A DNA stretch of 64,000 bases from Streptomyces collinus Tu 365. Lineage in GTDB: Bacteria > Actinomycetota > Actinomycetes > Streptomycetales > Streptomycetaceae. Positions within the stretch are counted from its first letter, which is position 1, and every line of letters starts with the position of its first letter. The position numbers were made by a program, and so were the translations under genes. This document shows positions 26,051-33,786 of the stretch, piece after piece. The DNA is taken from assembly GCF_000444875.1 (NCBI RefSeq), contig NC_021985.1, positions 2,861,535-2,925,534 of the forward strand, read 5' to 3'. Under the pieces are notes generated by a model. The model was not told the DNA's origin and did no database searches. It saw only the letters and a program-made list of their open reading frames with translations.

Positions 26051-27316
26051 TTGACCGCCTTACGCCTTCGGCTCGGCATGCTCGGGCTGGCCCTGCTGGC
26101 CGGCCTGTCCGCCCCCGGTGCCGCGCCCGCCGCCACGGCCGCCGCCACGGCGGCCCCCTCCCCCACCGCCGAGGAGCGGCGGCTCGACCGGGCCGTGCCC
26201 CAGGAGATCCTGCGCCGCTCCGGATTCGACGAGCCGGCCGCCCGGTTCGGCCGTGACCTCGCCCGCGCCCGCAGCTACCCGCAGGCCCGCCGCCTGGTCG
26301 GCCGGCAGGGTGCCGCGCTGTGGCGGCGCGCGGTGGACCGGGCGCAGGGGCGGGGGCCGGCGGGCGGCGACCTGGCGCGGGACGACGACCGGCCGCTGTA
26401 CTGGGCCCGGCTCGGCATGACCCGGCAGGTGCGCACGTGGCAGCCGGGGTTCGCGCTCGGCGACGGTCAACGCGCGTCCCTGCTGGACCGGCTGGAACGC
26501 ACCTCGCGCGGAGAGACCGACGTCCGGCTCCCCGGCAAGCCGCACCTCGGGCGGATCCTGCTCACCGGTTTCGACCCGTTCACGCTCGACCGCGACATCC
26601 GGATCTCCAACCCCTCGGGGGCGAGCGCGCTGGCGCTGGACGGCACGGTGATCGAGACGGCCCGCGGGCCGGCCCGGGTGGAGACCGTGGTGTTCCCGGT
26701 GCGCTGGGCGGACTTCGCCGAGGGCACGGTGGAGCGCACCCTGCGGCCGTACCTGTCCCGGGCCGACCTGTTCATGACGGTGAGCCAGGGCCGGGTCGGG
26801 CGCTTCGACGTCGAGCGCACCAACGGGGCCTGGCGGGGCGGCTTCCCCGACAACGACGACGTCGCGAGCACCGGGACCGTCCCGGTCGCCGACCCGGCCA
26901 CGCAGCCCCAGTGGACGTCCACGACCCTGCCGTACGCGGCCGTCACGGCGGCGGACACCGGCCGGTTCCCGGTGTACGACCACACGGAGGTGACCGAGAT
27001 CCCGGCGGGCGGCACGGCCCCCGTCGTACGGCCGGACGGGCCGACCCCCGGCTCGGCGGCCCGTGCGGGCGGCGGCGGGGACTACCTCTCCAACGAGATC
27101 GCCTACCGCGCGACCCTGCTCCGGGACCGCCTCGGTCTGCACGACACCCTGCCCGGCGGCCATCTGCACACACCCGTGCTGCAGTTCGGCGCCGGCGACA
27201 CCGACCCGGCGACGGGCGCGGTCACCGACCCGGAGTTCGTCCGCAACCGGCTGGACATCATCGCCCAGGTGCGGTCGATCCTGACGGTGGCCGCGTCGGC
27301 CGCGCTCAGGAACTGA
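26051..27316 (+). CDS. Secreted pyroglutamyl-peptidase-I-like protein with Ser in place of the catalytic Cys
   Basis: A 421-residue protein with a cleavable signal (residues 1-30, ending near APAATA). A helical spacer of about 120 residues follows, then a C15 peptidase-like domain (residues about 165-410). Family blocks: ILLTGFDPF, ISNPSGASALALDG, ETVVFPVRW, and VSQGRVGRFDVERTNG, whose Glu matches the catalytic one. HLHTPVLQFGAG supplies the His. At the Cys position (CN in Pcp) it reads GGDYLSNEIAYR, so Ser replaces Cys. It may be a serine variant or a non-catalytic binder. Start TTG 26051 follows GGAAGGA. Its last 11 bases overlap the convergent EI24 gene. Confidence 0.8.
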   Translation: MTALRLRLGMLGLALLAGLSAPGAAPAATAAATAAPSPTAEERRLDRAVPQEILRRSGFDEPAARFGRDLARARSYPQARRLVGRQGAALWRRAVDRAQGRGPAGGDLARDDDRPLYWARLGMTRQVRTWQPGFALGDGQRASLLDRLERTSRGETDVRLPGKPHLGRILLTGFDPFTLDRDIRISNPSGASALALDGTVIETARGPARVETVVFPVRWADFAEGTVERTLRPYLSRADLFMTVSQGRVGRFDVERTNGAWRGGFPDNDDVASTGTVPVADPATQPQWTSTTLPYAAVTAADTGRFPVYDHTEVTEIPAGGTAPVVRPDGPTPGSAARAGGGGDYLSNEIAYRATLLRDRLGLHDTLPGGHLHTPVLQFGAGDTDPATGAVTDPEFVRNRLDIIAQVRSILTVAASAALRN

Positions 27317-28097
27317 CCGGCTCGCCGTCCTCGGCCGTCTCGTCCCGCGCGTTCTCCTCGCCCAGCAGTTCACGGGCGAGGAGGGTGGCGCCCGCGACCG
27401 CGCCGGGCATCAGGAACACCGCGACGAACGGGACCAGGAAGGCCAGGCCGAGCGGGGTGCCGAAGCCCCACACCAGGGTCTTGCGGGAGCGCAGCAGGGC
27501 GAGCCGGTCGCGGAGTTCGACGCCGCGGCGCTGCAGCGCGACGGAGGTCAGCTCCTCGGTGAGGAAGAAGCCGGTGACGAAGAAGCCGAGCACCGGCACG
27601 ACCGTCTGGCCGACCACGGGCAGGAAGCCGAGGGCGAAGAGCAGGACGCCCCACACCAGGGCCCGGACCAGGATCCGCAGGCTGTCGCGGGCCGAGATCC
27701 ACAGCTCGCGCCAGAGCGGGAGGCCCGACCGGGGCACCGTGCCGTCGGGCGAGACGTCCTCGTCCACCTTCTCCGACAGGTTCTCGTAGAAGGGCTGGCC
27801 GACGAGCAGGGTCACGGCCGTGAAGGTGAGCACGGCGAGCAGCAGGCCGAGGGCGAACAGGACGGCGGTGAGGAAACCGCGGAACAGTCCCTGCCAGGGG
27901 CTCGACCAGTCGTCGGCGAACGGGGTCGCCCAGGCCACCCCGTCCTCGCCCCAGACGCCGAGCGCGACGAGCGCCGCCGCGTACAGCACCAGGGTGATCA
28001 GACCGGGCAGCAGCCCGAACCCGTACTGCCTGCCGTGCCGGCCGACCCACCGCTGGCCCGCCAGGAGATGACCGAACCCCGCCCCGAGATCACGCAT
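27306..28097 (-). CDS. EI24 domain (CysZ-like) membrane protein
   Basis: A 263-residue protein with about four long membrane segments (residues 25-47, 75-105, 140-175, 210-235) and the EI24/CysZ block VTLLVGQPFYENLSEKVDEDV. E. coli CysZ imports sulfate; whether this homolog does is not shown, since no sulfur genes are nearby. Start is ATG 28097, with TAAAGT (28110-28105) seven bases upstream, another leaderless arrangement. The C-terminal 30 residues are acidic and polar. The MarR gene ends 23 bases upstream on the same strand. Confidence 0.85.
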   Translation of the reverse strand: MRDLGAGFGHLLAGQRWVGRHGRQYGFGLLPGLITLVLYAAALVALGVWGEDGVAWATPFADDWSSPWQGLFRGFLTAVLFALGLLLAVLTFTAVTLLVGQPFYENLSEKVDEDVSPDGTVPRSGLPLWRELWISARDSLRILVRALVWGVLLFALGFLPVVGQTVVPVLGFFVTGFFLTEELTSVALQRRGVELRDRLALLRSRKTLVWGFGTPLGLAFLVPFVAVFLMPGAVAGATLLARELLGEENARDETAEDGEPVSS

Positions 28098-28120
28098 GGC
28101 GAAAACTTTACCGGCGGTGC

Positions 28121-28555
28121 TCAGGCGTCGAGCATCCGCCGCAGCAGATCGCGCAGGACCAGCCGCTCCTCGTCGGACAGGCCGGCCAGCGGCTCGCGGG
28201 CGAAGCGCAGGCCGTCGCGCAGTTCACGGGCGACGCCCCGGCCCTCGTCCGTGGCGGCGGCCACCTTCACCCGGCGGTCGCCCGGGTCGGGGCGGCGCTC
28301 GACCAGGCCGCGGGACTCCAGGCGGTCCACGATGCCGGTCACGTTGGACGGCTCGCACCTGAGCTTCTGGGCCAGCTTGCGCATCGGCAGCGGCTCCAGC
28401 GTCAGCAGGCCGAGCAGCTTCGCCTGGGCGCCGGTCAGGGAGTGCCCGGCGGCGGCCTCCTCGTAGTCCGCGTGGTACCGGGCCACCACCTCGGCGATGA
28501 GCTGGACGACCTCGATGGTCAGTTCGTCCGGACGGGTCGTGTGCGGTGTGGCCAT
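28121..28555 (-). CDS. MarR family regulator
   Basis: A 144-residue MarR protein: helical dimer ends with a central winged helix (LLTLEPLPMRKLAQKLRCEPSNVTGIVDRLESRGLVERRPDPGDRRVKVAAAT). The single Cys in the recognition region is not at the N-terminal position used by OhrR, so peroxide sensing through that Cys is not implied even though an ohr gene is nearby. It is divergent from an NADP-dependent oxidoreductase, with two dyads in the 88-base gap. It is likely a repressor of that gene, responding to a small aromatic or electrophilic compound. Start ATG 28555. Confidence 0.92.
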   Translation of the reverse strand: MATPHTTRPDELTIEVVQLIAEVVARYHADYEEAAAGHSLTGAQAKLLGLLTLEPLPMRKLAQKLRCEPSNVTGIVDRLESRGLVERRPDPGDRRVKVAAATDEGRGVARELRDGLRFAREPLAGLSDEERLVLRDLLRRMLDA

Positions 28556-28585
28556 GCCGTCAGGATACCCGCTTACTTGACAACA

Positions 28586-28622
28586 TGAAATATTCACGTG
28601 CACGGTTGTTTCAGGTACTGAA
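28586..28622. promoter_or_regulatory. Two candidate MarR operator dyads
   Basis: TGAA-ATA-TTCA (28586-28596) and TTCAG-GTA-CTGAA (28610-28622) lie 24 bases apart, centre to centre about 25, on one face of the helix at near two and a half turns. A TTGACA (28577-28582) just upstream could be the forward -35 box. Both dyads are AT-rich against the local background. Confidence 0.6.
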
Positions 28623-28643
28623 GTAAATCGGAAAGGTCCCGTC

Positions 28644-29642
28644 ATGATCAACCGCGAGTGGCACCTGCAGAGCCGTCCCGTCGGCTGGCCGAAGCCCGAG
28701 GACTTCGCCCTGGTGGAGGCGCCCGTGCCGACCCCCGGCGAGGGCCAGATCCTGGTACGCAACGCGTACGTCTCGGTGGACCCGTACATGCGCGGCCGGA
28801 TGTCCGCCGCGAAGTCGTACGCCGCCCCCTACGAGCTGGGCAAGGTCATGCAGGGCGGTGCGGTGGGCGAGGTCGTCGCCTCGAACGCCGAGGGCTTCTC
28901 CGTCGGCGACCACGTCCTGCACTTCTTCGGCTGGCGCGAGTACGCGGCCCTGGACGCGCAGCACGCCGTCAAGGTCGACGCCTCGGCCGCTCCCCTGTCG
29001 ACCTACCTCGGCGTCCTCGGCATGACCGGCCTGACCGCCTACGCCGGGCTGCTGCGCACCGCCTCCTTCAAGGAGGGCGACGTCGTGTTCGTCTCCGGCG
29101 CCGCGGGTGCCGTGGGCAGCCAGGTCGGGCAGATCGCCAAGCTGAAGGGCGCCTCCCGGGTCATCGGCTCGGCCGGCTCCGACGAGAAGGTCAAGCTGCT
29201 GCTGGAGGAGTACGGCTTCGACGCCGCCTTCAACTACAAGAACGGCCCGGTGGCCGAGCAGCTGCGCGAGGCCGCGCCCGACGGCATCGACGTCTACTTC
29301 GACAACGTCGGCGGCGACCACCTGGAGGCGGCCATCGGCTCGCTGAACCAGGGCGGCCGGATCGCGGTCTGCGGCATGATCTCGGTCTACAACAACACCG
29401 AGCCGGCCCCCGGCCCGCGCAACCTCGCCCGGCTGATCCAGACCCGCGGCCGCATCGAGGGCTTCCTGGTCGGCGACCACTACGACCTCCAGCCGCAGTT
29501 CGTCCAGGAGGTCGGCCCCTGGGTCGCCTCGGGCGCGCTGAAGTACCGCGAGACGGTCGTCGAGGGCATCGAGAACAACCTGGAGGCGTTCCTCGGCGTC
29601 CTGCGCGGCGACAACACCGGGAAGATGATCGTCAAGCTCTGA
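28644..29642 (+). CDS. NADP-dependent medium-chain oxidoreductase (CurA / leukotriene B4 dehydrogenase type)
   Basis: A 332-residue zinc-free MDR-family reductase of alkenals and enones. The N-terminal block SVDPYMRGRMS and the nucleotide-binding GAAGAVGSQVGQIAK are typical of the PTGR/CurA family. FDNVGGDHLEAAI and RIAVCGMISVYNN follow in the expected order. It should reduce the C=C bond of alpha,beta-unsaturated carbonyls with NADPH. ATG 28644 is preceded by GGAAAGG. Divergent from the MarR gene, and followed 95 bases later by ohr, so it may belong to an electrophile and peroxide response. Confidence 0.93.
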   Translation: MINREWHLQSRPVGWPKPEDFALVEAPVPTPGEGQILVRNAYVSVDPYMRGRMSAAKSYAAPYELGKVMQGGAVGEVVASNAEGFSVGDHVLHFFGWREYAALDAQHAVKVDASAAPLSTYLGVLGMTGLTAYAGLLRTASFKEGDVVFVSGAAGAVGSQVGQIAKLKGASRVIGSAGSDEKVKLLLEEYGFDAAFNYKNGPVAEQLREAAPDGIDVYFDNVGGDHLEAAIGSLNQGGRIAVCGMISVYNNTEPAPGPRNLARLIQTRGRIEGFLVGDHYDLQPQFVQEVGPWVASGALKYRETVVEGIENNLEAFLGVLRGDNTGKMIVKL

Positions 29643-29737
29643 CCCCTGGCCCGGGCTTCCGTGATGCGGTAACTTTTTTCCGAATCCGCCGTCGATCGTG
29701 GGCGCGAGTCACGGCGGACCGAGGAGGAAGACACCGC

Positions 29738-30163
29738 ATGCCCATTCAGCAGTCCGACGTCCTGTACACGGCGGTCGCCACCGCGGAGAACGGCCGCGAC
29801 GGCCGGGTCGCCACCGACGACGGCAGGCTCGACGTCGTCGTCAACCCGCCCAAGGAGATGGGCGGCAACGGCGCCGGCACCAACCCCGAGCAGCTGTTCG
29901 CGGCCGGCTACAGCGCCTGCTTCCAGGGCGCGCTCGGCGTGGTCGCCCGGCAGGAGGGCGCCGACGTCTCCGGCTCGACCGTCACCGCGAAGGTCGGGAT
30001 CGGCAAGAACGAGGACGGCTTCGGGATCATCGTGGAGATCTCCGCGCACATCCCGAACGTCGGGGAGGCCGCCGCGCGCGACCTGGTCGAGAAGGCCCAC
30101 CAGGTGTGCCCCTACTCGAAGGCGACCCGCGGGAACATCACCGTGACCCTCGCCTGCGAGTGA
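29738..30163 (+). CDS. Organic hydroperoxide resistance protein (Ohr/OsmC)
   Basis: A 141-residue OsmC-fold thiol peroxidase. Both catalytic cysteines are present, in AAGYSACFQGAL and AHQVCPYSKATRG. The block NPPKEMGGNGAGTNPEQLF is diagnostic of Ohr rather than OsmC. It detoxifies organic hydroperoxides with lipoyl-type reductants. Start ATG 29738 with GAGGAGGAAG ahead. It may be co-transcribed with the oxidoreductase. No OhrR-type MarR with an N-terminal Cys lies beside it. Followed by a bidirectional hairpin. Confidence 0.95.
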   Translation: MPIQQSDVLYTAVATAENGRDGRVATDDGRLDVVVNPPKEMGGNGAGTNPEQLFAAGYSACFQGALGVVARQEGADVSGSTVTAKVGIGKNEDGFGIIVEISAHIPNVGEAAARDLVEKAHQVCPYSKATRGNITVTLACE

Positions 30164-30170
30164 TCGTTGC

Positions 30171-30216
30171 GCACGGCGGCGGCCGCATCCCTGGACGTGG
30201 GGTGCGGCCGCCGTGC
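30171..30216. terminator. Bidirectional terminator between ohr and the beta-lactamase-fold gene
   Basis: Long stem from 30171-30191 to 30199-30216 with a three-base bulge and seven-base loop (TGGACGT), eight bases after the ohr stop and six before the end of the convergent gene. Confidence 0.8.
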
Positions 30217-30221
30217 CGTTC

Positions 30222-31379
30222 TCAGCGGGCCAGTGCCGCCCGGTGCACCGCTCGCACCAGCCGCTCGTTCTCCGGTGCCGCGCCGCCCGGGAACGCGAAG
30301 CGGCGGCGCGTGTAGCCGTAGGCCAGACCGCTGCGCGGGTCCGCGAAGGCCTGGGAGCCGCCGGCGCCGCTGTGGCCGATGGAGCCCGCCCCGAGCCACG
30401 GGTACCAAATGTCGGACGTGGCCTGGAAGCCGAGGCCGAACGACTTGTGGGCGCGCGCCACGAGGTCGTACCCGACGGAGTGCGGCCGGCCGAACTCGGC
30501 GACGGTGTCCTCCTTCAGCAGCGGTGCCCTGCCGTCGACCTCGCCGACGACGGCCGCGTACATGCCCGCCAGACCGCGCGCCGAGGCGACACCGCCCACC
30601 GAGGCCGGGCCCTTGGCGCGCACGAGGCGCTCGTTCGGCAGGGCCGCCAGGTCGGTCGGCTCGGCGGCGTGCCGGTTGAAGGCGATACCGGCGAGCGTGT
30701 GCGGGCCGCTCGGCAGGGCGTCGAGCACCGCCTGCTGCGCGGGGGTCGGCAGCATCGGCCGGACGGTGCGGAACCGGGCCTCCCGGGAGGCCGGCAGCCC
30801 CAGGAAGAAGTCCAGAGCGTAGGGAGCGCGGACCCGCTCCTCGAAGAGGTCCTGGACGGTCCGGCCCGTCGCGCGCCGGACCACCTCGCCGGTGAGCGCG
30901 CCGATCACCAGGGCATGGTCGCCGAAGGCCGTGCCCGGCCGCCAGAACGGCCGCTGGTCGGCGAGGCGCTCGGCCAGCGCCCGGTCGTCGGCCAGCTCCG
31001 CCGCGCTGAAGCCGGTGTCGGTGCCGACCAGCCCGGCGCGGTGCGCGAGCAGGTCGCGCAGGGTCAGCGCGCCCTTGCCCTCGGCGCCGAACTCGGGCCA
31101 GTAGTAGGTGACCTTGCGGTCCAGCTCCAGCGTGCCGTCCTGCACGAGCAGGGCCGTGACGAGGTGGGCGGCGCCCTTGGTGGAGCAGAGGACCCCGTAC
31201 AGCGAGTCCCCGTCGGCGCCCTCGCCCGCCCACAGGTCGACGACCCGCCGGCCGTGCACATGGGCGCACACCTGCCCCTCGTAGTCCTCCCGTTCCTCGC
31301 CGACGAAGGCGGCGAACTCCTCACGCACCACTTCGAAGCCCTCGGCGACCGTGCCGTGCACGGTGGTCCCCTGAGTCAT
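30222..31379 (-). CDS. EstB-like beta-lactamase-fold protein with altered active site
   Basis: A 385-residue cytoplasmic protein of the serine beta-lactamase/esterase EstB group: VVDLWAGEGADGDSLYGVL, then the SxxK region, DLLAHRAGLVG, and IGHSGAGGSQAFADP near the end. The SxxK motif reads CSTK, so position 65, normally the nucleophile serine, is Cys; Ser66 is one place too late. The tyrosine block usually seen as GYHA reads FGDHA. It is therefore a Cys-variant or a pseudo-enzyme. Start is ATG 31379 with GAGGAG close upstream. No signal peptide. It stands alone on its strand between the ohr terminator and the SCO2400-family gene. Confidence 0.85.
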   Translation of the reverse strand: MTQGTTVHGTVAEGFEVVREEFAAFVGEEREDYEGQVCAHVHGRRVVDLWAGEGADGDSLYGVLCSTKGAAHLVTALLVQDGTLELDRKVTYYWPEFGAEGKGALTLRDLLAHRAGLVGTDTGFSAAELADDRALAERLADQRPFWRPGTAFGDHALVIGALTGEVVRRATGRTVQDLFEERVRAPYALDFFLGLPASREARFRTVRPMLPTPAQQAVLDALPSGPHTLAGIAFNRHAAEPTDLAALPNERLVRAKGPASVGGVASARGLAGMYAAVVGEVDGRAPLLKEDTVAEFGRPHSVGYDLVARAHKSFGLGFQATSDIWYPWLGAGSIGHSGAGGSQAFADPRSGLAYGYTRRRFAFPGGAAPENERLVRAVHRAALAR

Positions 31380-31549
31380 CCGCTCTCCTCGACTGAGCCG
31401 CCGCTCGCTGCTCCTGCGTGCGCAACGCCCGGTGCGGCCTCGGGCGCTCCCGGGATCGTGTACGACGAGACGCACCCGTCCGTCTCAACCGCTCCGCGGG
31501 CCGGTCGGGTGCACCGGTGCCCGGGACGGCCGAGGGCGGGGTGGTCCGC

Positions 31550-32428
31550 CTACGTGCACCACCACAGGAACCGGTTGCACGTCCGGGTCGGCGACGGCTG
31601 CGGCGCCGGCGCGGAGTTCGACGGGGCCGAGGTCGGGGTGGACGCCGGCCGGGAGGGCGCCGGACCGGCCGGCGCCGAGGCGGTCGGGCCCGCGCCCGCC
31701 GTGGCCGGCTGGGCCGACTCGCCGTCGGCGGACGGCGACTTCGACGCCTTGTCCTTCGGGGACTTCGAGGCGGAGGCGGAGGGCGACGCGTCCGCGGAGG
31801 CGGAGGCGCCCCGCCGCCCCGGGGTGCCCGACGGGGCGTCCGGAGGGGCCGCCGCCCGGTCCGGGGACGCGGAGGCGCCGCCGTCCACCGCGGCGTCCCC
31901 GCTCACCGCCGGGCCGCCGCCCGAGAAGGGCGCGAAGGGGGCGTCCGTGCCGAGTTCGGCGAGGCTCAGACCCCCGGCCGCCAGCACGAACCCGGCGGCC
32001 ACCAGCAGGAGGCGGCGGCGCCTGCGCCGGTGTGCGGCCGCCTTGCGGTCGCGCCGGGCGGAACGGCCCCGGGGCTCGCCCCCGTCCTCACCGCCGAAGG
32101 GGCCGGTGCCGTCATGGTCCTCATGGAGGTCCTGCCCGTCGTGGCCCTCGTGGAGGTCGCCGTCGTCCGGGCCGTCCCGGAAGCCGTCCTGCCCGTCCCG
32201 GAAGCCGTCCTGCCCGTCCCGGTCGTCGTACGGGCCGTCCCCGTGGCCATGCGGCCAGGCGGGTGCCTCCGTGAAGGTCTGCTGCCCGTACGGCGCCGCG
32301 GCCGTGCCCGCGTACGTGGGCGTGGCGGGAGCGGCCGCGTGCGCGGGAACGGACCGCGCCGGAGCGCCGCACCCCGGGCAGGCGAGGGCGCCGTTGAGGT
32401 GCCGTTGGCACGGGTGGCAGAAGTCCAT
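31550..32428 (-). CDS. SCO2400-family zinc-ribbon membrane protein
   Basis: A 292-residue protein. It begins with a zinc ribbon (Cys4, Cys7, Cys17, Cys20 in MDFCHPCQRHLNG...ACPGCG). An acidic, repetitive cytoplasmic stretch of about 60 residues rich in D, G and H includes two copies of DGQDGFR. A basic run RRRRRR and one membrane helix follow (about 138-158), then a long Ser/Ala/Pro-rich extracellular tail ending in CNRFLWWCT. The family name comes from the S. coelicolor gene at this locus. The form (cytoplasmic ribbon, one helix, wall-spanning tail) suggests a wall-associated sensor or scaffold; function is unknown. The two terminal cysteines could form a disulfide outside. Confidence 0.82.
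   Translation of the reverse strand: MDFCHPCQRHLNGALACPGCGAPARSVPAHAAAPATPTYAGTAAAPYGQQTFTEAPAWPHGHGDGPYDDRDGQDGFRDGQDGFRDGPDDGDLHEGHDGQDLHEDHDGTGPFGGEDGGEPRGRSARRDRKAAAHRRRRRRLLLVAAGFVLAAGGLSLAELGTDAPFAPFSGGGPAVSGDAAVDGGASASPDRAAAPPDAPSGTPGRRGASASADASPSASASKSPKDKASKSPSADGESAQPATAGAGPTASAPAGPAPSRPASTPTSAPSNSAPAPQPSPTRTCNRFLWWCT
32174..32222. repeat. 21-bp tandem repeat inside the SCO2400-family gene
   Basis: The unit beginning GTCCCGGAAGCCGTCCTGCC is repeated about 2.3 times without change, encoding DGQDGFR repeats on the reverse strand. Copy number may vary between strains. Confidence 0.75.
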
Positions 32429-32544
32429 GACGCCGGAAGACTAGATTCCCCGCCGGTCACGTTCCTAGGGACCTCTGTGAAGGTTTGGTGCGGGACCGAA
32501 AAGGCTCTCGACAGGCTTGTCGAAACTGTTACCTGTTCGCCCCA

Positions 32545-32612
32545 TTGACACCCCCGCCGCGCCGTCCTTACTGTCACGCCAGCATTTCGAACGTGTGACG
32601 AAATCTCGAACA
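32545..32612 (+). promoter_or_regulatory. Promoter and IclR-like operator of the sugar-acid operon
   Basis: TTGACA (32545-32550), 18 bases, TACTGT (32569-32574). Directly downstream lie ATTTCGAAC (32584-32592) and GTGACGAAATCTCGAACA (32595-32612). The right half of the latter, CGAAATCTCGAACA, matches the motif at the IclR gene. TTTCG and CGAAA (32585-32603) also form a dyad. The site covers about +3 to +31, as for a repressor. Confidence 0.65.
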
Positions 32613-32628
32613 ACGAGGGGCAACTGCC

Positions 32629-33786
32629 GTGCGCATCACCGGAATCAGCACGCACGTGGTCGGGACGCCGTGGCGCAACCTGACCTACGTCCAGGTGCAC
32701 ACCGACGAGGGGATCACCGGCGTCGGCGAGACCCGGATGCTCGGTCACACCGACGCGCTGCTCGGCTACCTGCGCGAGGCCGAGGCCAACCACGTCCTCG
32801 GCTCGGACCCGTTCGCCGTCGAGGACCTCGTGCGCCGGATGAAGTACGGCGACTACGGGCGGGCGGGCGAGATCGTCATGTCGGGCATCGCGGTCGTCGA
32901 GATGGCGTGCTGGGACATCAAGGGCAAGGCGCTCGGCGTCCCGGTGTGGCAGTTGCTGGGCGGCAAGGTCACCGACCGGGTGAAGGCGTACGCCAACGGG
33001 TGGTACACGACCGAGCGGACACCGGAGGCGTACCACAAGGCCGCGCAGGGCGTCATGGAGCGCGGCTACCGGGCCCTGAAGATCGACCCGTTCGGCACCG
33101 GGCACTTCGAACTGGACCACGAGCAGACCCTGTACGCCGTCTCCCTCATCGAGGCGGTGCGCGACGCCATCGGTCCGGACGCCGAGCTGATGCTGGAGAT
33201 GCACGGCCGCTTCTCCCCCGCCACCGCCGTGCGGCTGGCCCGGGAGATGGCCCCCTTCGCGCCGGCCTGGCTGGAGGAGCCCTGCCCGCCGGAGAACCTC
33301 AAGGCGCTGGAGAAGGTCGCCGCCAAGGTGGACATCCCGGTCGCCACCGGTGAGCGGATCCACGACCGCATCGAGTTCCGCGAGCTGTTCGAGAGCCAGG
33401 CCGTGGACATCATCCAGCCGGACGTCGGCCACATCGGCGGCATCTGGGAGACGCGCAAGCTCGCGGCCACCGCCGAGACCCACTACATGCTGGTCGCCCC
33501 GCACAACGTGGGCGGTCCGGTGCTGACGGCGGCGAGCCTCCAGGTCGGCTTCACCTCCCCGAACTTCAAGATCCTGGAGCACTTCAACGACTTCGCGGAC
33601 GCGGAGATCAAGAAGGTCGTCAAGGGCGCCCCCGAGGTCGTCGACGGCTACTTCCACCTCAGCGACCGGCCCGGCCTCGGCGTCGAGCTCGACACCGACG
33701 CGGCGGCCGAGTTCCCGCAGCAGCAGGCCCGGTTCGACCTGTGGGCCGAGGGCTGGGAGCAGCGCAAGCCGAAGGGCACGCAGTGA
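32629..33786 (+). CDS. Enolase-superfamily sugar-acid dehydratase (mandelate racemase / galactonate dehydratase group)
   Basis: A 385-residue TIM-barrel lyase. Features: substrate-capping N-terminal domain, GYRALKIDPFG on the second barrel strand, metal ligands in LMLEMHGRFS, WLEEPCPPEN and VATGERI, and the general base region QPDVGHIGG and APHNVGGP. The His of the HGR block is characteristic of dehydratases acting on hexonates and pentonates such as D-galactonate or mannonate. It should convert an aldonate to a 2-keto-3-deoxy acid. GTG start at 32629. First gene of the operon; the next start overlaps its stop as GTGA. Confidence 0.9.
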   Translation: MRITGISTHVVGTPWRNLTYVQVHTDEGITGVGETRMLGHTDALLGYLREAEANHVLGSDPFAVEDLVRRMKYGDYGRAGEIVMSGIAVVEMACWDIKGKALGVPVWQLLGGKVTDRVKAYANGWYTTERTPEAYHKAAQGVMERGYRALKIDPFGTGHFELDHEQTLYAVSLIEAVRDAIGPDAELMLEMHGRFSPATAVRLAREMAPFAPAWLEEPCPPENLKALEKVAAKVDIPVATGERIHDRIEFRELFESQAVDIIQPDVGHIGGIWETRKLAATAETHYMLVAPHNVGGPVLTAASLQVGFTSPNFKILEHFNDFADAEIKKVVKGAPEVVDGYFHLSDRPGLGVELDTDAAAEFPQQQARFDLWAEGWEQRKPKGTQ

